A program made the position numbers and the translations under genes. This document shows positions 34,200 to 46,715 of a DNA stretch of 64,000 nucleotides, piece by piece. Under the pieces are notes generated by a model. It was not told the origin of the DNA and did no database searches. It saw only the letters and a program-made list of their open reading frames with translations. The stretch's first letter is position 1. Each line of letters begins with the position of its first letter. This DNA comes from Agarophyton chilense (taxonomy: Eukaryota; Rhodophyta; Florideophyceae; Gracilariales; Gracilariaceae): positions 62,001 through 126,000 of the forward strand of contig JARGXX010000090.1 of the NCBI GenBank assembly GCA_030374765.1. The letters run 5' to 3'.

Positions 34200-35310
34200 G
34201 TCACGGAATTGGTTTAAACACGTATGTCAATATGTTTTCAGTGGCTCTGAGAAAGATCAAACTTCAGATGAAGCCAGTTGGTCGTGCGTATCCGATGTTT
34301 TGAAAGCGATGGAAGACCTTAGAAAATCATTTATTACTACGTCTACCGAATAGTTTGTAAATGAAAGCATGTCACTGTGGTAGGGACTCGGCGAGAATGG
34401 GACGGAAATTAGACGTCCTCATTACACTGCTCTCGATAGGATACCTGAAAATGACTGCGAATTGGAAACAGTTTGTTTCAGGAAAAGTGCAATTCTTCTC
34501 AAAATAGAAATAACGTGGGGACCTGCTGAAGGAAATGTCCAGAGTTTTAGTTTTGGGTATGCAAATGTAACAGCAGTTCAAATGAAATTGGTTGAGACAT
34601 GGTTTGCAAATGATCGCATAGTCAGCGTTAATTCATATAATGCTTTGTTGAAACCGCCGATGAACTTCTGAAAAACGGTGTGATATTTGTTAAAGAGCTG
34701 AATACAGCTAACAAAAGATTTTCTATAGAAAATCTTTCAGAACTTATTGTGTCCCAACGAGGCCAGCATGTTACAATGGTTTTTAAACGTCATGAAATGG
34801 ATCAAAAGTTGACGTCTGTGATCTGAGTGGATCGAAAAAATCGGTAATTCATAAGCCCTTGCAGCACAACTCAACCAAGAACTCCCATTTTTATTCAAAG
34901 TTGGAGAGCCACCAGTTCAATAAACAAGTTAATCCCACTTCCCATTGCATCTCCAGAGCCTTCCGAGGAGTATTATTCAATTTGTTCAAGAAATGCGATA
35001 TGTACATAACAGATCTAGTCAAGATTGTTTAAATACGGAAACGATGTTTCACGACATGGAATAGTCTTTAAGATTGAGAACATCTTTGCTGGAAATCTGC
35101 GAGGTCGATTCAAGCATTCACTAGGAAGTTTCATACGTTAAAACGTTGACAATCTCACTGCGTTATTTCTTTGGGAGAATTGTAGGTGGACTAACTGGAA
35201 ACAACTGGGTTACTATTCGAACTATGAACGGAATCTCTATCTCCAAGCTGGCCCGTTTCACCTTGGTAGACTCCAAGCACCGCCCATTGTTTTTATCCCT
35301 CTTTTAGTTC
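34200..35310 (+). pseudogene. Further decayed plus-strand coding blocks
   Basis: Three coherent blocks with stops between them: one at about 34,235-34,355 (DEASWSCVSDVLKAMEDLRK), one at 34462-34671 (ITWGPAEGNVQSFSFGYANV) and one at about 35,161-35,306 (YFFGRIVGGLTGNNWVTIRT). The same strand and spacing suggest a long gene continuing from 33,816, but this is inference. Confidence 0.35.
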
Positions 35311-37320
35311 TAGTATCTTCGTCTAAAGAAAATTATTCAACCAAGTACAGCACAAACCCTTCAAAAATGGCAGGCCATGAAGATGAAATGATATTCCATT
35401 AAAGGCGAAGGGATGACACAGATATCAAGATTCCGAGTTTTACTGGGGTCTCAAAGATGGGTTCATTGAAAGGTCAGAGCGAACGAAGTATGCTAGATAA
35501 GAAGTACTATTGGACTCCATCGAATACAACTAGACCTTTTTGACGCTCTATTTACAATCCGCGCGTTATCAAGAAAACGAAAAAATAAAAAAAAGCCTTA
35601 GAGTGTCCATTTGGAGCGCATATAGACTGCGTTTTGAGTTCATTAAAAGAGTGAAGTTCACATTTCTGTACTTCCATTTTCTCTAAAAAACGAAACACTT
35701 TCATTTAGGGATCCCAAAAGGGTCATTCTTCGCCGTTACTGGCGCTTCACGTCTGTTTGGTGGCCTGTTGTTGCCGTTTGTTTTCTGTTCATCTGTCACC
35801 GCTCGGGTCTTGCGCCATTTCTTTCCCTACCGTGCACATTATAAAGTATCTTCGACCGGTGCCCTTCAACTGGTCTTTTGACTGAAAAGTACCCTACCTG
35901 AAAAATGTTTTGCACCTTCTGTGGTTACGGTTGATTGGTTTTGAATTTCTTAAATTGACGTTGAAGGGCCTCAGTTTCCGCAAGCCAGACACAATTTACT
36001 CTCCAAATACCGCCGTGACTATTCCAGTAGAATCTTCTCGGAAACATACCAAGCGCACGGCCTTCTCCCGTGCGTTCATTGCTGCGTTGATGCCACTCAT
36101 GGGCCCAGTGAACAATGTCGGCGGCCATTCAGTGATCAAAATATGGCCGACACGTGGCCATCTTTACAAGTATAAATTGCGGTCCGAATAACTACGAAAT
36201 ATTGCCGAAATATGTGCGAAAAAAGAACTGGATCTCAGGACGAAAATGGTCCCATTCAGGATGCCCAAATGGCACCGAGTAGGGTACAATTGATGTCCTC
36301 CAGCTGTGTACCTATCTAGATGAACACACAAAATATAGTCCTCGACTGTAGAAATAGAGTTCTATCTTGACCGGGCCGTAGCAGGCTACACAGGGTCCAA
36401 TTGGGACCCAAGTAGGTCTCTTTTGTTGACCCCCCTTTGTCCAAAATATTGCTTTTGTTTTAGCGAAATTATGATCGTCATGTCTTCTGTTATAGAACAA
36501 GCAGTCGGTGTTGGTACAAACGGAAAGTTTAAGGCAGAACAATTTTTAAGCCTATAGTATACGTAGAACTGGACGTTCTGTTGAGCCAGTCGTACCAAGA
36601 ATGGCACAAAATACAATCAACGTGACACTGGAAGATGGACTTCTAGCTTCCCAGAAGCCATTCGTGATCTAATCATGGAATCCTGATCATATGTAAAGGT
36701 AAGGTTGGTTAATGTCCAAAACGTTTTAAACAATCCCTCATCACAATTGTAGAGCGCGATGAAACCATAACGTGGGTTTTTATTCATTCAACGAACTGAA
36801 AAGCTCGTGATTCCTACTGCATGTGATTCTGTGTGTTAGCGATACCATGAAGGAAAAATGAAAGCGTGAAACTGTGGTAAATCTTTTTCACTACATTGTA
36901 AAAGTCAGATGGCTATCACCTGTGGTTTTTTTAAATGAGTCGTACGAGAAGATGGAATGTGATAAAAGAATGTGCTTCTTCAACAGGAAGCACATTAATC
37001 GCGCTCAGTTTTCGAATGATCTAGTTCGGAGTTTGGTATGAAAGGTTTTTGGATTCTTCCAGTAGCGTTTCCACAAAGGTCGGCCATTTTTCGCTCGGGA
37101 AATGGCGAGACGATCGAACATCAGGCCTTGATTGATCTTGGAGCACTTCTTCTGCATATTAATGTATTCCGTGCTGGATATATACTTTCACCTCAGTGCT
37201 TTTTCAGGCTGATTCTCGGCCAGAAGTGAAATAGGAACAGGCTACGGTTTGTTACCGGAATGATCAATGGTACCTTCTTCGCTTTTTTTAAGACAAACGC
37301 CTAGCCTTACGGGTTTGCGG
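35311..37320. other. No supported gene
   Basis: AT-rich DNA. A TATA-like TTATAAAGTA lies near 35,840, but no coherent ORF follows. Open frames are below about 95 codons and show no motif. Confidence 0.35.
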
Positions 37321-37354
37321 GTATGCTCCTTGGCTACATGCCTCTCAATATCTC

Positions 37355-37853
37355 TTATGCTTCGCGGTTGTTGAAAAGTTTTCTCCTCATCCTCTCTCTC
37401 ATCAACATCATTGCACTCGACATTGTTATGAGACTCTCCATCATCTGCATGAGACTCTTCGGGACCTTCTGCTGTTCCTCCGTCGTACTGTCAATTGATT
37501 TCATTGCCGTGTATCGGGCACTCATTATCAGAGGCATCTTCTCCATCAGTTTTGTTATTGCTCTTGTCCTCCTTTTACCCACCTTCAAGGTTGTCATTGA
37601 TACTGACATGCATTGCGTTTTGCTGGACTTCGGTACTACCCACGCATCCATGGCTATCTGGTTCACTTTCATCGCAGTTTCTGCCACGGGCAAGTGAGCT
37701 GTGAGCCTGTTTACCATGAAGGGCTGTTTGACATTTAAATCCAGCCACAGACCCAGAGGTTGCTTTAGCTGTCTGCGGCTCATGTCGTTTGATCGCCTCT
37801 GTAGCCGCGTTTTTGTCTCGTTGATTAGCATTATTCAGAAACTCATTTAACAC
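37355..37853 (-). pseudogene. Acidic low-complexity coding fragment
   Basis: ORF 37575-37853 (92 aa, Asn/Lys/Ala-rich with EAIKRHEPQTAKATSGS) is followed in a shifted frame by an acidic run containing EESHADDGESHNNVEC and DVDEREDEEK, with one TGA inside. Charge pattern suggests a disordered region. Other overlapping frames here are shadows of the repeated GAN codons. Confidence 0.35.
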
Positions 37854-37950
37854 CCAACCACCTTCAGCCGCTGTTAGAACCCGGATATGCTTCAGTAAGC
37901 TATCGCCTTAAATACATAACTTGAGGGGAGAATCCCTTCTTCACTCAAAT

Positions 37951-38424
37951 TTATGTGTGGCTACCAATTTCAATTCCTAAACAGTGATATAATAATGTTC
38001 GAATATCTTCTTTGATTGAATTCGCCATCGTGGTGTATATGAACAAGTCATCTTCAATTGATTTAGAGTCACGAACCATTCTCTGTTGATACAATTGGTT
38101 GAATAGAGCTCGTACGAAAATCGCAGTTCCGGTAGGAACCCCTGGTCTGTCGGAATCCTTCAGGCTTTTCTTCATTGAAGCAGTTGGTATAAACACAATG
38201 TTGGAAGAAAGCAATTCTTGGTCGGGCAAGTCACCACTATTCGATAGAGGGACAGTACCAACTTTTGATTGAGCGAGAGCCCCACCATATGATCGAGCGA
38301 AAACTGAATCCAGTGGCACAACCTCACTCTGATCCGACCCTTGCAACGAAAAAGAAGGGACCGGGGGTATATTGGAGTGAATGGAATTGTCAACAATGAC
38401 CCTGTAAAGTGTTCGGATACTCAT
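37951..38424 (-). CDS. Unknown 157-aa ORF
   Basis: From ATG 38424 the product is well balanced, with Ser-rich loops and a helical C-terminal half (FVRALFNQLYQQRMVRDSK). The frame is open further upstream to 38457 without an ATG. It may be a fragment of a longer gene continuing from 38,500-38,715. No family recognised. Confidence 0.35.
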   Translation of the reverse strand: MSIRTLYRVIVDNSIHSNIPPVPSFSLQGSDQSEVVPLDSVFARSYGGALAQSKVGTVPLSNSGDLPDQELLSSNIVFIPTASMKKSLKDSDRPGVPTGTAIFVRALFNQLYQQRMVRDSKSIEDDLFIYTTMANSIKEDIRTLLYHCLGIEIGSHT

Positions 38425-38832
38425 GATGCATTCGAAGCTTTGAGAAAAAGTTAGCACTTCTCTTCTCGTCGCAAACCTTCATTCAAATGCAAACCAGTAC
38501 AATTACCTGATATCACGCGGTGCTTTTTTATCAAGTCGAATGCCTTGAAGATATCGAGTGTGGTCTCCTGAGATATGTATAATGTAAACACTGAAGTGAT
38601 TTGAGTCCCAACAGAATAAAGTGGAGATGCTAGAGGAAGAGAATCTTAAAGCAGTTCTGGAGAAGCTTTTTGGGCCTTTCATCGCGCTCAAGTAACTTTT
38701 TGCAGCCTGAAACAAATTGCACGGACGAAGTGAAAACCTCCTTGATTTGAAAAAAATCGAAGCTTCAGTTTTAAAAATAACTCACACGAGATTCCAGAAT
38801 ACTTCCAAGTTTTAGGAACCTCCTCTACAAGG

Positions 38833-39690
38833 GTGATGTCTTTTTGTCTTTCTCAAGTCCAAGGTGAGGTTCCATACATCAAATTTTGTCGTAATGGCAA
38901 GGAAATGGGGAGGGGGGAAAAAGATACCGATGGGAAATCTCGACGTACGGAAATTCTTCTTTCAATGGATATGATCAGCGTTCTGAAAAGGCTTTTTTTC
39001 TCCAGTCGAGTATCTTTCAAAATGGGCGGCTAATAAAAGATCCTGTAGAATTCCACCTGTTTAAAGTGATAAGGATGTACGAGGCTCAGACGGAATTGAA
39101 CAAAGATTCCAAGAGAAGTGCGGAGCATTTGAAGGAGAGGTGGAGTGATGTTAAGGTCAACATTATGATTAGGTACACGATGATGATAACATTCGTTCTA
39201 TTCTTCTCTGTCGTTCTCCAGATTTCGAATGAAGAGATCCAGGTTCAGAGACTGATAGTTTCGTACCTGGTGATGAACGAAGCAAGATTGATTCATGCAA
39301 CATGGCATTCAACTCGACAATTTACGGCAGCCCCTCCTGCTTTCTCGGCTTCTATTGCCACGTTTGGACTCCATAACCACAATTTTGGCGACGCAAAGAT
39401 AGTATGGTCGGTTGGCCAGTTTCTTGTACAACCCGGAACTTTCCGGTGTGTCCCAACGAGCAATATAGAGACTACGTAGACACATTTTCATACAGAGCGA
39501 TTATACTGTACGCCGTGAAAAAGTATCTCACTGATAAGTCAAACATGCGGATATGTATCAATGGACATGCTGTTTAAGCGGAGAAGTTGCGTTCGACACT
39601 TTTATGTCCAAATTGTGACTCTTATTTAGCGATGATCAATCAGAAGTTCTGGTTTCAGAAGCCGTCATCGGCACTGTAAGATTTTTTTCG
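38833..39690 (+). pseudogene. Decayed plus-strand gene of unknown family
   Basis: Coherent blocks occur in different frames: a Lys/Glu helix at 39,075-39,160 (SKRSAEHLKERWSDVKV) and, in another frame at 39,440-39,680, YRDYVDTFSYRAIILYAVKK followed after one stop by a CPNC pair. At least one frameshift and two stops separate them. Function unknown. Confidence 0.35.
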
Positions 39691-42210
39691 TGCTAGTGAA
39701 TTTCTCCACTAAATGATGAGTGGTTGTATGAGAGCAAAGGATTCGTTAGCACACGACCGCTCTGAAACCAAAGAATACGATTATTACCACTGTGAACGGT
39801 TTCTTAGGCTTAATGCAGCCCAGCTTGAGAGATGTAACCCCCAAAGTAACAAACTATTCTTACTGCTTACTCTTTCACGCGATGGTTTTGAATGAACGAA
39901 GGATAGAAAGCGTAATCCAATATTCTCCTGGCCAATTGTGACCGCTATTCTCAATCATGGAGCTCATGAACGAAATCAAGCATCCAAACTTCTTCTAAAT
40001 AAGTTCGTTTCATCAGGTCATGATCCAGAGTACTTCGACATGTTCATGAGCGACATCATCGCCGACTTCAAGTAGCTAGAAAAAGGTATCTCGACATATT
40101 GCCACTACGGTTTAATAAGAAATCCTCGAGCCTTCGTCATGCTTTCCACGGCGTATCGGCGTGCAGCGTCCAAAGACCTTGGCTAAGTGGGTCATACGAG
40201 GACACTGCTCCGTCAGTTTTGTACGATAAAACGGTTCTATCTGAAAGAATGGTGATGCATTTGTGCTACTTCGGAAAAGAAATCGCTCCTTATGCAATTC
40301 TTGAGTACAAGATGTTTATATTAAGATGGTGATATCTTCAAAACGGAGTGCTGCCGAAAGTGAGAAACGTCGGAAGTAGGTTCGATTTGGAGGAAGCTGG
40401 GCCCAAAGCGAAACTATGAAGGGAGAAAGCGCAACCTGATCAAGGCATCTAAAATAAAGAGACCGTTTTACATGAAACATTTCTCGGTTGAAATTTTGTT
40501 CCCATTCATTTATGATTTTATGCTTTTGTCCTTATCAGCTTTGTTAAAAGTGTTCTTAGACTTATAATGAACGTCCATCCGCGACATGCAAAGCTTGCAA
40601 AAGTCCCAAGGTATTGCATACCGTCAAATACTCTCCAACTCTCCAAAATACTAACAAAGTAATGTACAGCCGCGCACATGGTGTACCGAGCTCCTGGGAA
40701 AGATCTCTGTTTTCATTAAACATACTTTTTCGTTTTAAAGCGGAAGACTTTAAACGTTACTCCGAAATGTACCTTTTTCTCTTCTTCCACAGATACAGAG
40801 TGAAAAGGGTGATCCTGCTCCTCTTTACCCAAACGAAGCATCTAGTACTCTATAGTTTCAGATACAACTGCGACGAATCCAGTTTGAGGGAACTGACGAG
40901 AGTTGCTTAAGAATTTTACGCTAGATTTGGGCGGTTGATTTGCAAAGACAAATAAGCGTCTTGTTGTCTTACGCCAACTACAACTACGATGCTACATCTT
41001 CTATAGCTTCTCAAAAAATGTCCTCTACTCCTGACTACGTCCCACTTCTTAGTTGAGAGACTGCTTGCAAAGGCTGTGAAACATGTCGAACAGACCTCCC
41101 ACATGCCTTTTACCTGCTCCACAAAAACATCAAATTGCTTTCTCTTAAATTCTCTAATGAAGGGAAGCCATTGTAGCGTTGTGATGAGGAAACAATGAGC
41201 AATTTCATTTCGGTCTCAAATTGTGTGAGTGGTATTTTGAGTCTGCCAGATCGCATACTGGGGCCAACTTTCATGGGGCTGGGAATGTACATCTGAAACT
41301 GAGCTATGAGCAAATGCGGGCTCTGAGACATCGGAGCAGACTTTCCGAGAAAGAGGGGAAAAGTGTATATCGCAGTCGTGAAAGAGTTCAAAAATGCTAT
41401 TGTCATCCGTGGGTCTTACGCTGTTAAATTTGAAACTATCAAATCGCATAGTGAACGCTCAAGTTCTATTTAAAAACAGTCAAAGCAGAAGTTTTGCACC
41501 GCAGCCCACTCTGTTTTCGAGACCTCACCGTACTGCGGTTTTTGCACTGAATCCAAAAGAGACAGCGATTGTTTCCATCGTTATTAAAGAACCGTCCACA
41601 ACATAATAGGGGTCGTACTTGATTTCGAGAGATTGGAACTGACAGCTGGGTTTTGGAATGTAACCTAGCAATTTGACATGGTTCAAGATCAGTGCTTTCA
41701 GCTTGTGTTCACCGATAAACAGTGTTTAGGAAAAATAAACACAGAGCGTGCCAGATATATTCAAAGCGTTATTGGATTCCATCTTTATGGTCGCTGTTGT
41801 TACGTCGATCTAATTCGGTTGAGCTGGTAAACTTCTAAAATATTGTCATTGAAAGGTATCATAAGAAAACAGTCATGCTTTCCGTCACAAAGACTTTGGG
41901 TTAACGCGTAGCGTCTTGTTTCCTTTTATTCCAATTTAGTCGAATAATTATTTGAGCTCCAATTAATCGCAGCGAAGAGCCATAACAACAGAGAATTAGA
42001 CACGAAGTTGTGCACCAGGTCCATACCAAATTACTTTTTAATCCTTTGCATCAGAGTAGTAGTCTAGCCACACACAACAAAAAATATCGCTGAATGCGCT
42101 TTCATTGTTCGATGAAGCATAATGATTAGTGTTTATAGTTCGTAGATTTCTAGTTGAAGGAATTTGTTAGGAAGATAGTAGCATACCATACGAGAACCCA
42201 AGAGAACTTT
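39690..42210. other. No supported gene
   Basis: About 2.5 kb of AT-rich DNA left of retrotransposon B. Short open frames on both strands do not join or show motifs. Confidence 0.4.
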
Positions 42211-42211
42211 C

Positions 42212-42216
42212 ATATC
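42212..42216. repeat. Target site duplication of element B, left copy (ATATC)
   Basis: ATATC precedes the left LTR and recurs at 53842-53846 directly after the right LTR. Confidence 0.9.
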
Positions 42217-42779
42217 TGTGAGATAGCGCCGAAAGGCGTGTAAGTTTCCTAGAGGCGCGATCCGTGCGGAGTCCGTAAGCGGGGCGTGCGTGTCACACGA
42301 GGCCGGTCGGGGAACGGTGACGCGTGGAGACGAGCGCCAGCACCGGGCGGTCGTAGGGAGACTAGGCGGTTGGGAACGTCAGCCGCGATCGAGGTACGCG
42401 CGAAGAGTCCGAACGGCTTGTAAACCTGTAGATATCCCGTGCGGAGTAACGCTTCAGGTCTGCTTTAGAAACGATACTTAGACTAGGACGGTGGTGCTTA
42501 CCCTTTACTGTTTGGAGGGTGGCGGGGAGCGGAGGTGCATAAGTAGTGTGCGCCTCCGAGCTGCAACCCGCATTACAGTCCGTGGTGGCGCTTGCACCAA
42601 CGTGGCGGAAATATCACGGGGTGGGGGACGCTAACTACCTACAACTATGCTACGTGTTAATCTACTGTACATGTCCGTCCGGTGTGCCATCTTCGCACAC
42701 GTGTGCGACCAGGCCACTTGCACTCAGTCCTGACCACGCCCTTCTTACCTGACAACCCGCTCGGATTCACTATACTACA
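42217..42779 (-). repeat. 3' LTR of element B
   Basis: 563 bp, TGTGAGAT to TACTACA on the plus strand, aligning without gaps to 53279-53841. It contains five CCGNNCGG palindromes (42262, 42303, 42409, 42437, 42675). Confidence 0.94.
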
Positions 42780-42791
42780 GACCCCCCTCCT
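42780..42791 (-). promoter_or_regulatory. Polypurine tract of element B
   Basis: On the minus strand AGGAGGGGGGTC abuts the TG of the 3' LTR. Confidence 0.8.
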
Positions 42792-43060
42792 AGAGCGTGC
42801 GACGTTCTCGGAGCGCCAATATCCTAGGCAGTAGCTGGTTGAGTGCGCACCGAGCGGACACGGCGTTACGTTCGCGGATCGACACGAAACGCGCTAGAAG
42901 CGACCGGTCGCGTTATACGGGCCCGTTCGGAGATACGCATTGGGCCACAGCTGCTCGGAAAGGCCTGTAATAGCGCAGCCGTCCGGGAGTAGACGTTATA
43001 TCGCAGCCGTTTGGTAGTGCCCGTCGAATCGCGCCCGCCGGCGAGCGGTCGTCGGTGGTG

Positions 43061-43070
43061 TATTTAAGCA
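43061..43070 (+). promoter_or_regulatory. TATA-like box upstream of antisense ORF of B
   Basis: TATTTAAGCA lies about 112 bp before the ATG at 43173. The spacing allows a start site about 30 bp downstream and an 80-bp leader. The ATG context AACCATGG is favourable for eukaryotic initiation. Confidence 0.4.
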
Positions 43071-43172
43071 CGTCTTTGTCCCGGGCGGAGTGACGGGTAG
43101 ACTCCAGAGAGGACCGTTGCGGCAGTTCCGAAGAGTACGGACTCAGAGGCCGCGTGTCCGTTTGGTTCAACC

Positions 43173-45659
43173 ATGGAGGACAACAGCAGCGCTGTCAACC
43201 GTGACCGGGAGGAGAACGCGGGGCGTCAGACAACTTCAGCCCTGGCAGATATACCAATACCGCGACGGGTAGCGGTAACCGCGCCCGCTGCAGCGCCCGT
43301 AGAGCCTCCGTTCGGTGCCCAAAGCCGGGGCTACGCGGTTTGGGATGCCCGCCAGGCGGGGGTTCCACCGGTGTCGTCGGGAAACCCTCCCGTGCCTTCG
43401 TTTCTCCCGTTCGGTGCCTTACAGCTGCAGATAGCAGGGCGTGTTGGCGCGGGCGTACTGATGCCTCCGTTTGAATACGGAACACCCGGAGCGGGCTTGC
43501 CCGGTGTGTTTCGAAACCCGCTACCCGGGCAGGAGCATGACCACCGCTGGCGACGACTGCAGGGCCGTAGGGGCGGGCCGACAAGGAAACAGCCCCCGTT
43601 TTCGGTCGAGACGTTGATCTCGGGAGACGAATGGAGCGAATGCTTGGACGCGCGGCGGTTCGGCGCAATACCGACGCAGCGAACGTTTTTCGAACGCACC
43701 GGCTGGAATCCGAAGCGGACGCGCCACGAGGTGTGGCGTGCGCGATGGAGGCGTCTTCCGCGAATAACCGGTCGGAAGGGGAGCGAAACGGTAGGCAGCT
43801 GTGACATGCTGTTCCTCCGTTGCCCAGAGCAGTATGACTACCAGGGTCGTATGCGCGACCTCGTTACGCAGATGCTGTCAGATGAGAGTATTCACGATCT
43901 GCACGGTAATCCGTTGGGGCTTGTGATGTTTTCCCCTCCGTACGACGGGCTCTATTTCCTAAACCGACGCCGCTGGGGCGATCATGTCGCGACCGAAGCG
44001 CGGATCCGGTCGGGCTTGGGTGGTTTCATGTACCGGTGGCATAACGTGGAGTTCTTTGACGTTCCAGTGTCCGAGCGGGAAAACTTGTACGTGAGGATTC
44101 CGGAGAATTGGCCCGACGTGGATGTGCCCCGAGATCTGTCCGTGATGACCCCGCCAGTTCTGGCCTACTATTCCGACGATGTTCTTAGTGGGACGTCGAT
44201 AGCCGAACGGATCATGCGCGTAGCATACGCAGAGTGGGCGGTATGCGCCCTCATGTCATTTCTTCAGGCCGTAACGGAGGGTGTGAGGGTCTTCACCAAA
44301 ACGGAGGATCCGCGGCTGAACCTGTACAGAGGGGATCCTGGTCCGCGCGAGCTCCCTGGGTTGGGAAGGTTACTACCGTTACCGTACGGTTTAGTCTGCT
44401 TCATCATGCAGATGGGGCTGCGAAATGTGCTCCGCGGAACGCGGTATACGCCCGAAGAAGCGAGAAGGTGGCTCTTTTTATCCGTCATGACGGACTGGAG
44501 GTCGACTCCTGGTGTCTTGTGGTTCGAACCCCGGTCGGGCGGTTTTCCAACAATGCCCATCATCCGCGTCGGTGAAAATCCCATCGTCCATCGCCTGATT
44601 CCGGAGGCGGAGAGGCCTTCATGGGAGTTCGGAGACGTCACTGATTACTTTCCGCTCGGATTCATGGACCCCCATTCGCGAAGTGGGGACGGTGACGGGC
44701 CCATTGCCGATGCGGATCTACCCCTTCCGGCGAACAAACCGTCGACCGTCCAGAGGGCCGTTACCGAAACGGGCATGCAAACGGAAAGTCCCCCGAGAAC
44801 GGTAGATGCCGGTGTGCAGGTATCCGCATCGGACGGCGGCTAGGAGCGTGACGCTTTAAGGACGCTGCAGGAAGTTTGCCGGGCGAATGACGAAGAGCCC
44901 CCCGAGTCGGTCGTCGAAGCTTTAGAAATGGCGGCTGAGGTATGGGTGCCCGGCGCGGATGCGTTCACCAGCCTGTTGAGCGGGGAGATGGTCAGTACTG
45001 TCGACTTGATGTCATATGTCAGTGCTGTCTACGTTGAGCTCCTCCAGCAGCGCATCAATGCCTTTGGAGACATGGTAACCCGAACGGGCGGCGCAACAGT
45101 GTCCCAGCTTATTGGGCGTGTGGACCGGTCGATGGGGCGTACGAACGACGCCGCCCATGAGTGGCTGCAGAGAGTCCGAGCGGCAATACAGTCCGGGTCA
45201 TTCTCCGCGGCGCCTTGGGCTTCCGGCGTCCCGGCGGCTGAGGTCGCGGCGGGCGCATCGATGCCGGACCGGGCAGGGGATGCTGAGGACTCACCGACAG
45301 TGAGGGCGGCGGCTCAGGCCGCTGCATCGCCGCGAGGGGAGGAAGAAACCGAAGGGCCGACTCCTGGCTGGGGTCCGACGGACGAGGCCTCCGTACCGAC
45401 CGGGCCTCTTTCCTCTCTGAGTCGTACCGTTCGGAGGGTCGCGCATGGTACGGCGGTTAGTGCCCTCTTTCAGCCGTCCGGACGTCGTTTGGGCTCCCCG
45501 TCGCCGGTACGAGCTCCCAGAGTTGCTGCCAGGGGTGTTTTGAGAGGCCCGCGAGGAGGCCGCCGCTGTGTACGTCGTCGCGTTAGGGACTTTGCGTCCC
45601 TTCCGGTGAGTTCCCGTATCTCGAAAACGTCTTCTCCGTCCGGAAAGCGGGGAAAGTGA
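43173..45659 (+). CDS. Antisense-strand extra ORF of element B, split by one in-frame TAG
   Basis: ATG 43173 opens 556 codons to TAG 44841-44843. The same frame is then open through a 28-codon linker (from ERDALRTLQEV) into a further 243 codons from ATG 44928, ending TGA 45657-45659. The total is 828 codons opposite in direction to gag-pol. The first part has a Pro/Arg-rich N-terminus and a folded core with VDVPRDLSVMTPP at residues 316-328 and AEWA at 353-356, matching the antisense ORF of element A. The second part is Ala/Gly-rich and ends in a strongly basic tail (RGGRRCVRRRVRDF, SGKRGK) suited to nucleic-acid binding. There is no signal peptide or membrane helix. Two products (556 and 243 aa) or one readthrough product are both possible. 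No known family recognised. Confidence 0.75.
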
Positions 45660-46405
45660 GTCAGTCCGCCTCGCGGTTGGACATGAGTAAAATGTCCTAG
45701 CATCGCCATCATGCTTCACGGCGCGGGCCACGGTGCAGCGACGCGTGCGAGATTGCGGTGCTTGCGCGCGCGTTGCCACACGCGTGCGCCAGGCGCGTGC
45801 CAGGTGCGTGCGCCACGCGCGTGCTTTACCGACCGGTGCGTTTGCAGACTTAGAGTGCACGTGCCGTTACAGCAATGCCCGGCTAGGACGGTATCCGATT
45901 CGGTATACAGTAACGCGCGTTGTGCGCCTTTGCGTCTGCTCAAAAAATCACAAGTCTTTTGGCCGTGCGGAGAGTCCAAATCGGGCCTTTTTGGAGCCTG
46001 CAGCGGCTTCGTTTCCGAGATATCGGCCAAGACATTTTTCTGCGTTTTTGATACCATACGGGGCGGTAACTTCCGCGTCGGATCTTTTGATTATCCTTGC
46101 AGGTAACCGCTCGGTTTGGCGTGGGGCGCAGTGCGTATACGCTTGTTGCGGGTATGCAAGCGGGCACCGCCGGCGCGGGCAGGCACCGAGTGCCGTGTTT
46201 TAATCGGTGTACGCGTGTTGCTTGGCTCCAGGCGGGCTGCGGTGCCGGAGTTACCGAGTATATCATGGTAGTGGCGTCGGGGGGTTGTTGGTCAATGTCC
46301 ATGTCCGGTCGCAGGGGGGTACGGTGCCGACGGATTCGCACACAATCGCCACCTTCTTCCCTTTGCCGCACGGTAGTTCAGCAAACGCTAGTGGTTACCG
46401 ATGGG

Positions 46406-46649
46406 AGGTGATTCCCAATGTTCGGCCGGAGCCCATGTCCAATTTTGGGATTCCCTCAGTGCTGACGGAGTCGCACGGAGTCACCACACACGCTGGTGAG
46501 TGCCGATCGGAGGTGAACACACGCTGGTGAGTGCCGATGGGAGGTGAATCCACGCTGGTGAGTGCCGATCGGAGGTGAGTCCACGCTGGTGAGTGCCGGT
46601 GGGAGGTGAACTGCAATGTTCGGCCGGAGGCCATGTCCGATTTTGGAAT
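46406..46649. repeat. Nested repeat: four 31-bp tandem units flanked by a duplicated 45-bp block
   Basis: Four units of ACGCTGGTGAGTGCCGATCG type, 31 bp each, run 46487-46517, 46518-46548, 46549-46579 and 46580-46610. On each side stands a copy of a block with AATGTTCGGCCGGAG and CCATGTCC (about 46,406-46,453 and 46,601-46,649). Units 1 and 3 contain CCGATCGG, while units 2 and 4 have lost it by single changes. The array lies between the convergent ends of pol and the antisense ORF. Confidence 0.85.
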
Positions 46650-46715
46650 GCCTCCTATCGTTCGGCTTGTATCCCCCCCCCTTCTAGATGCGACGGCTCC
46701 GCCCGGCGTACAGTT

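Noticed and set aside
44519-44535. B-box-like GGTTCGAACCCC suggesting a tRNA
   Set aside because: It lies within codons of the antisense ORF of B and no other tRNA arms are nearby.
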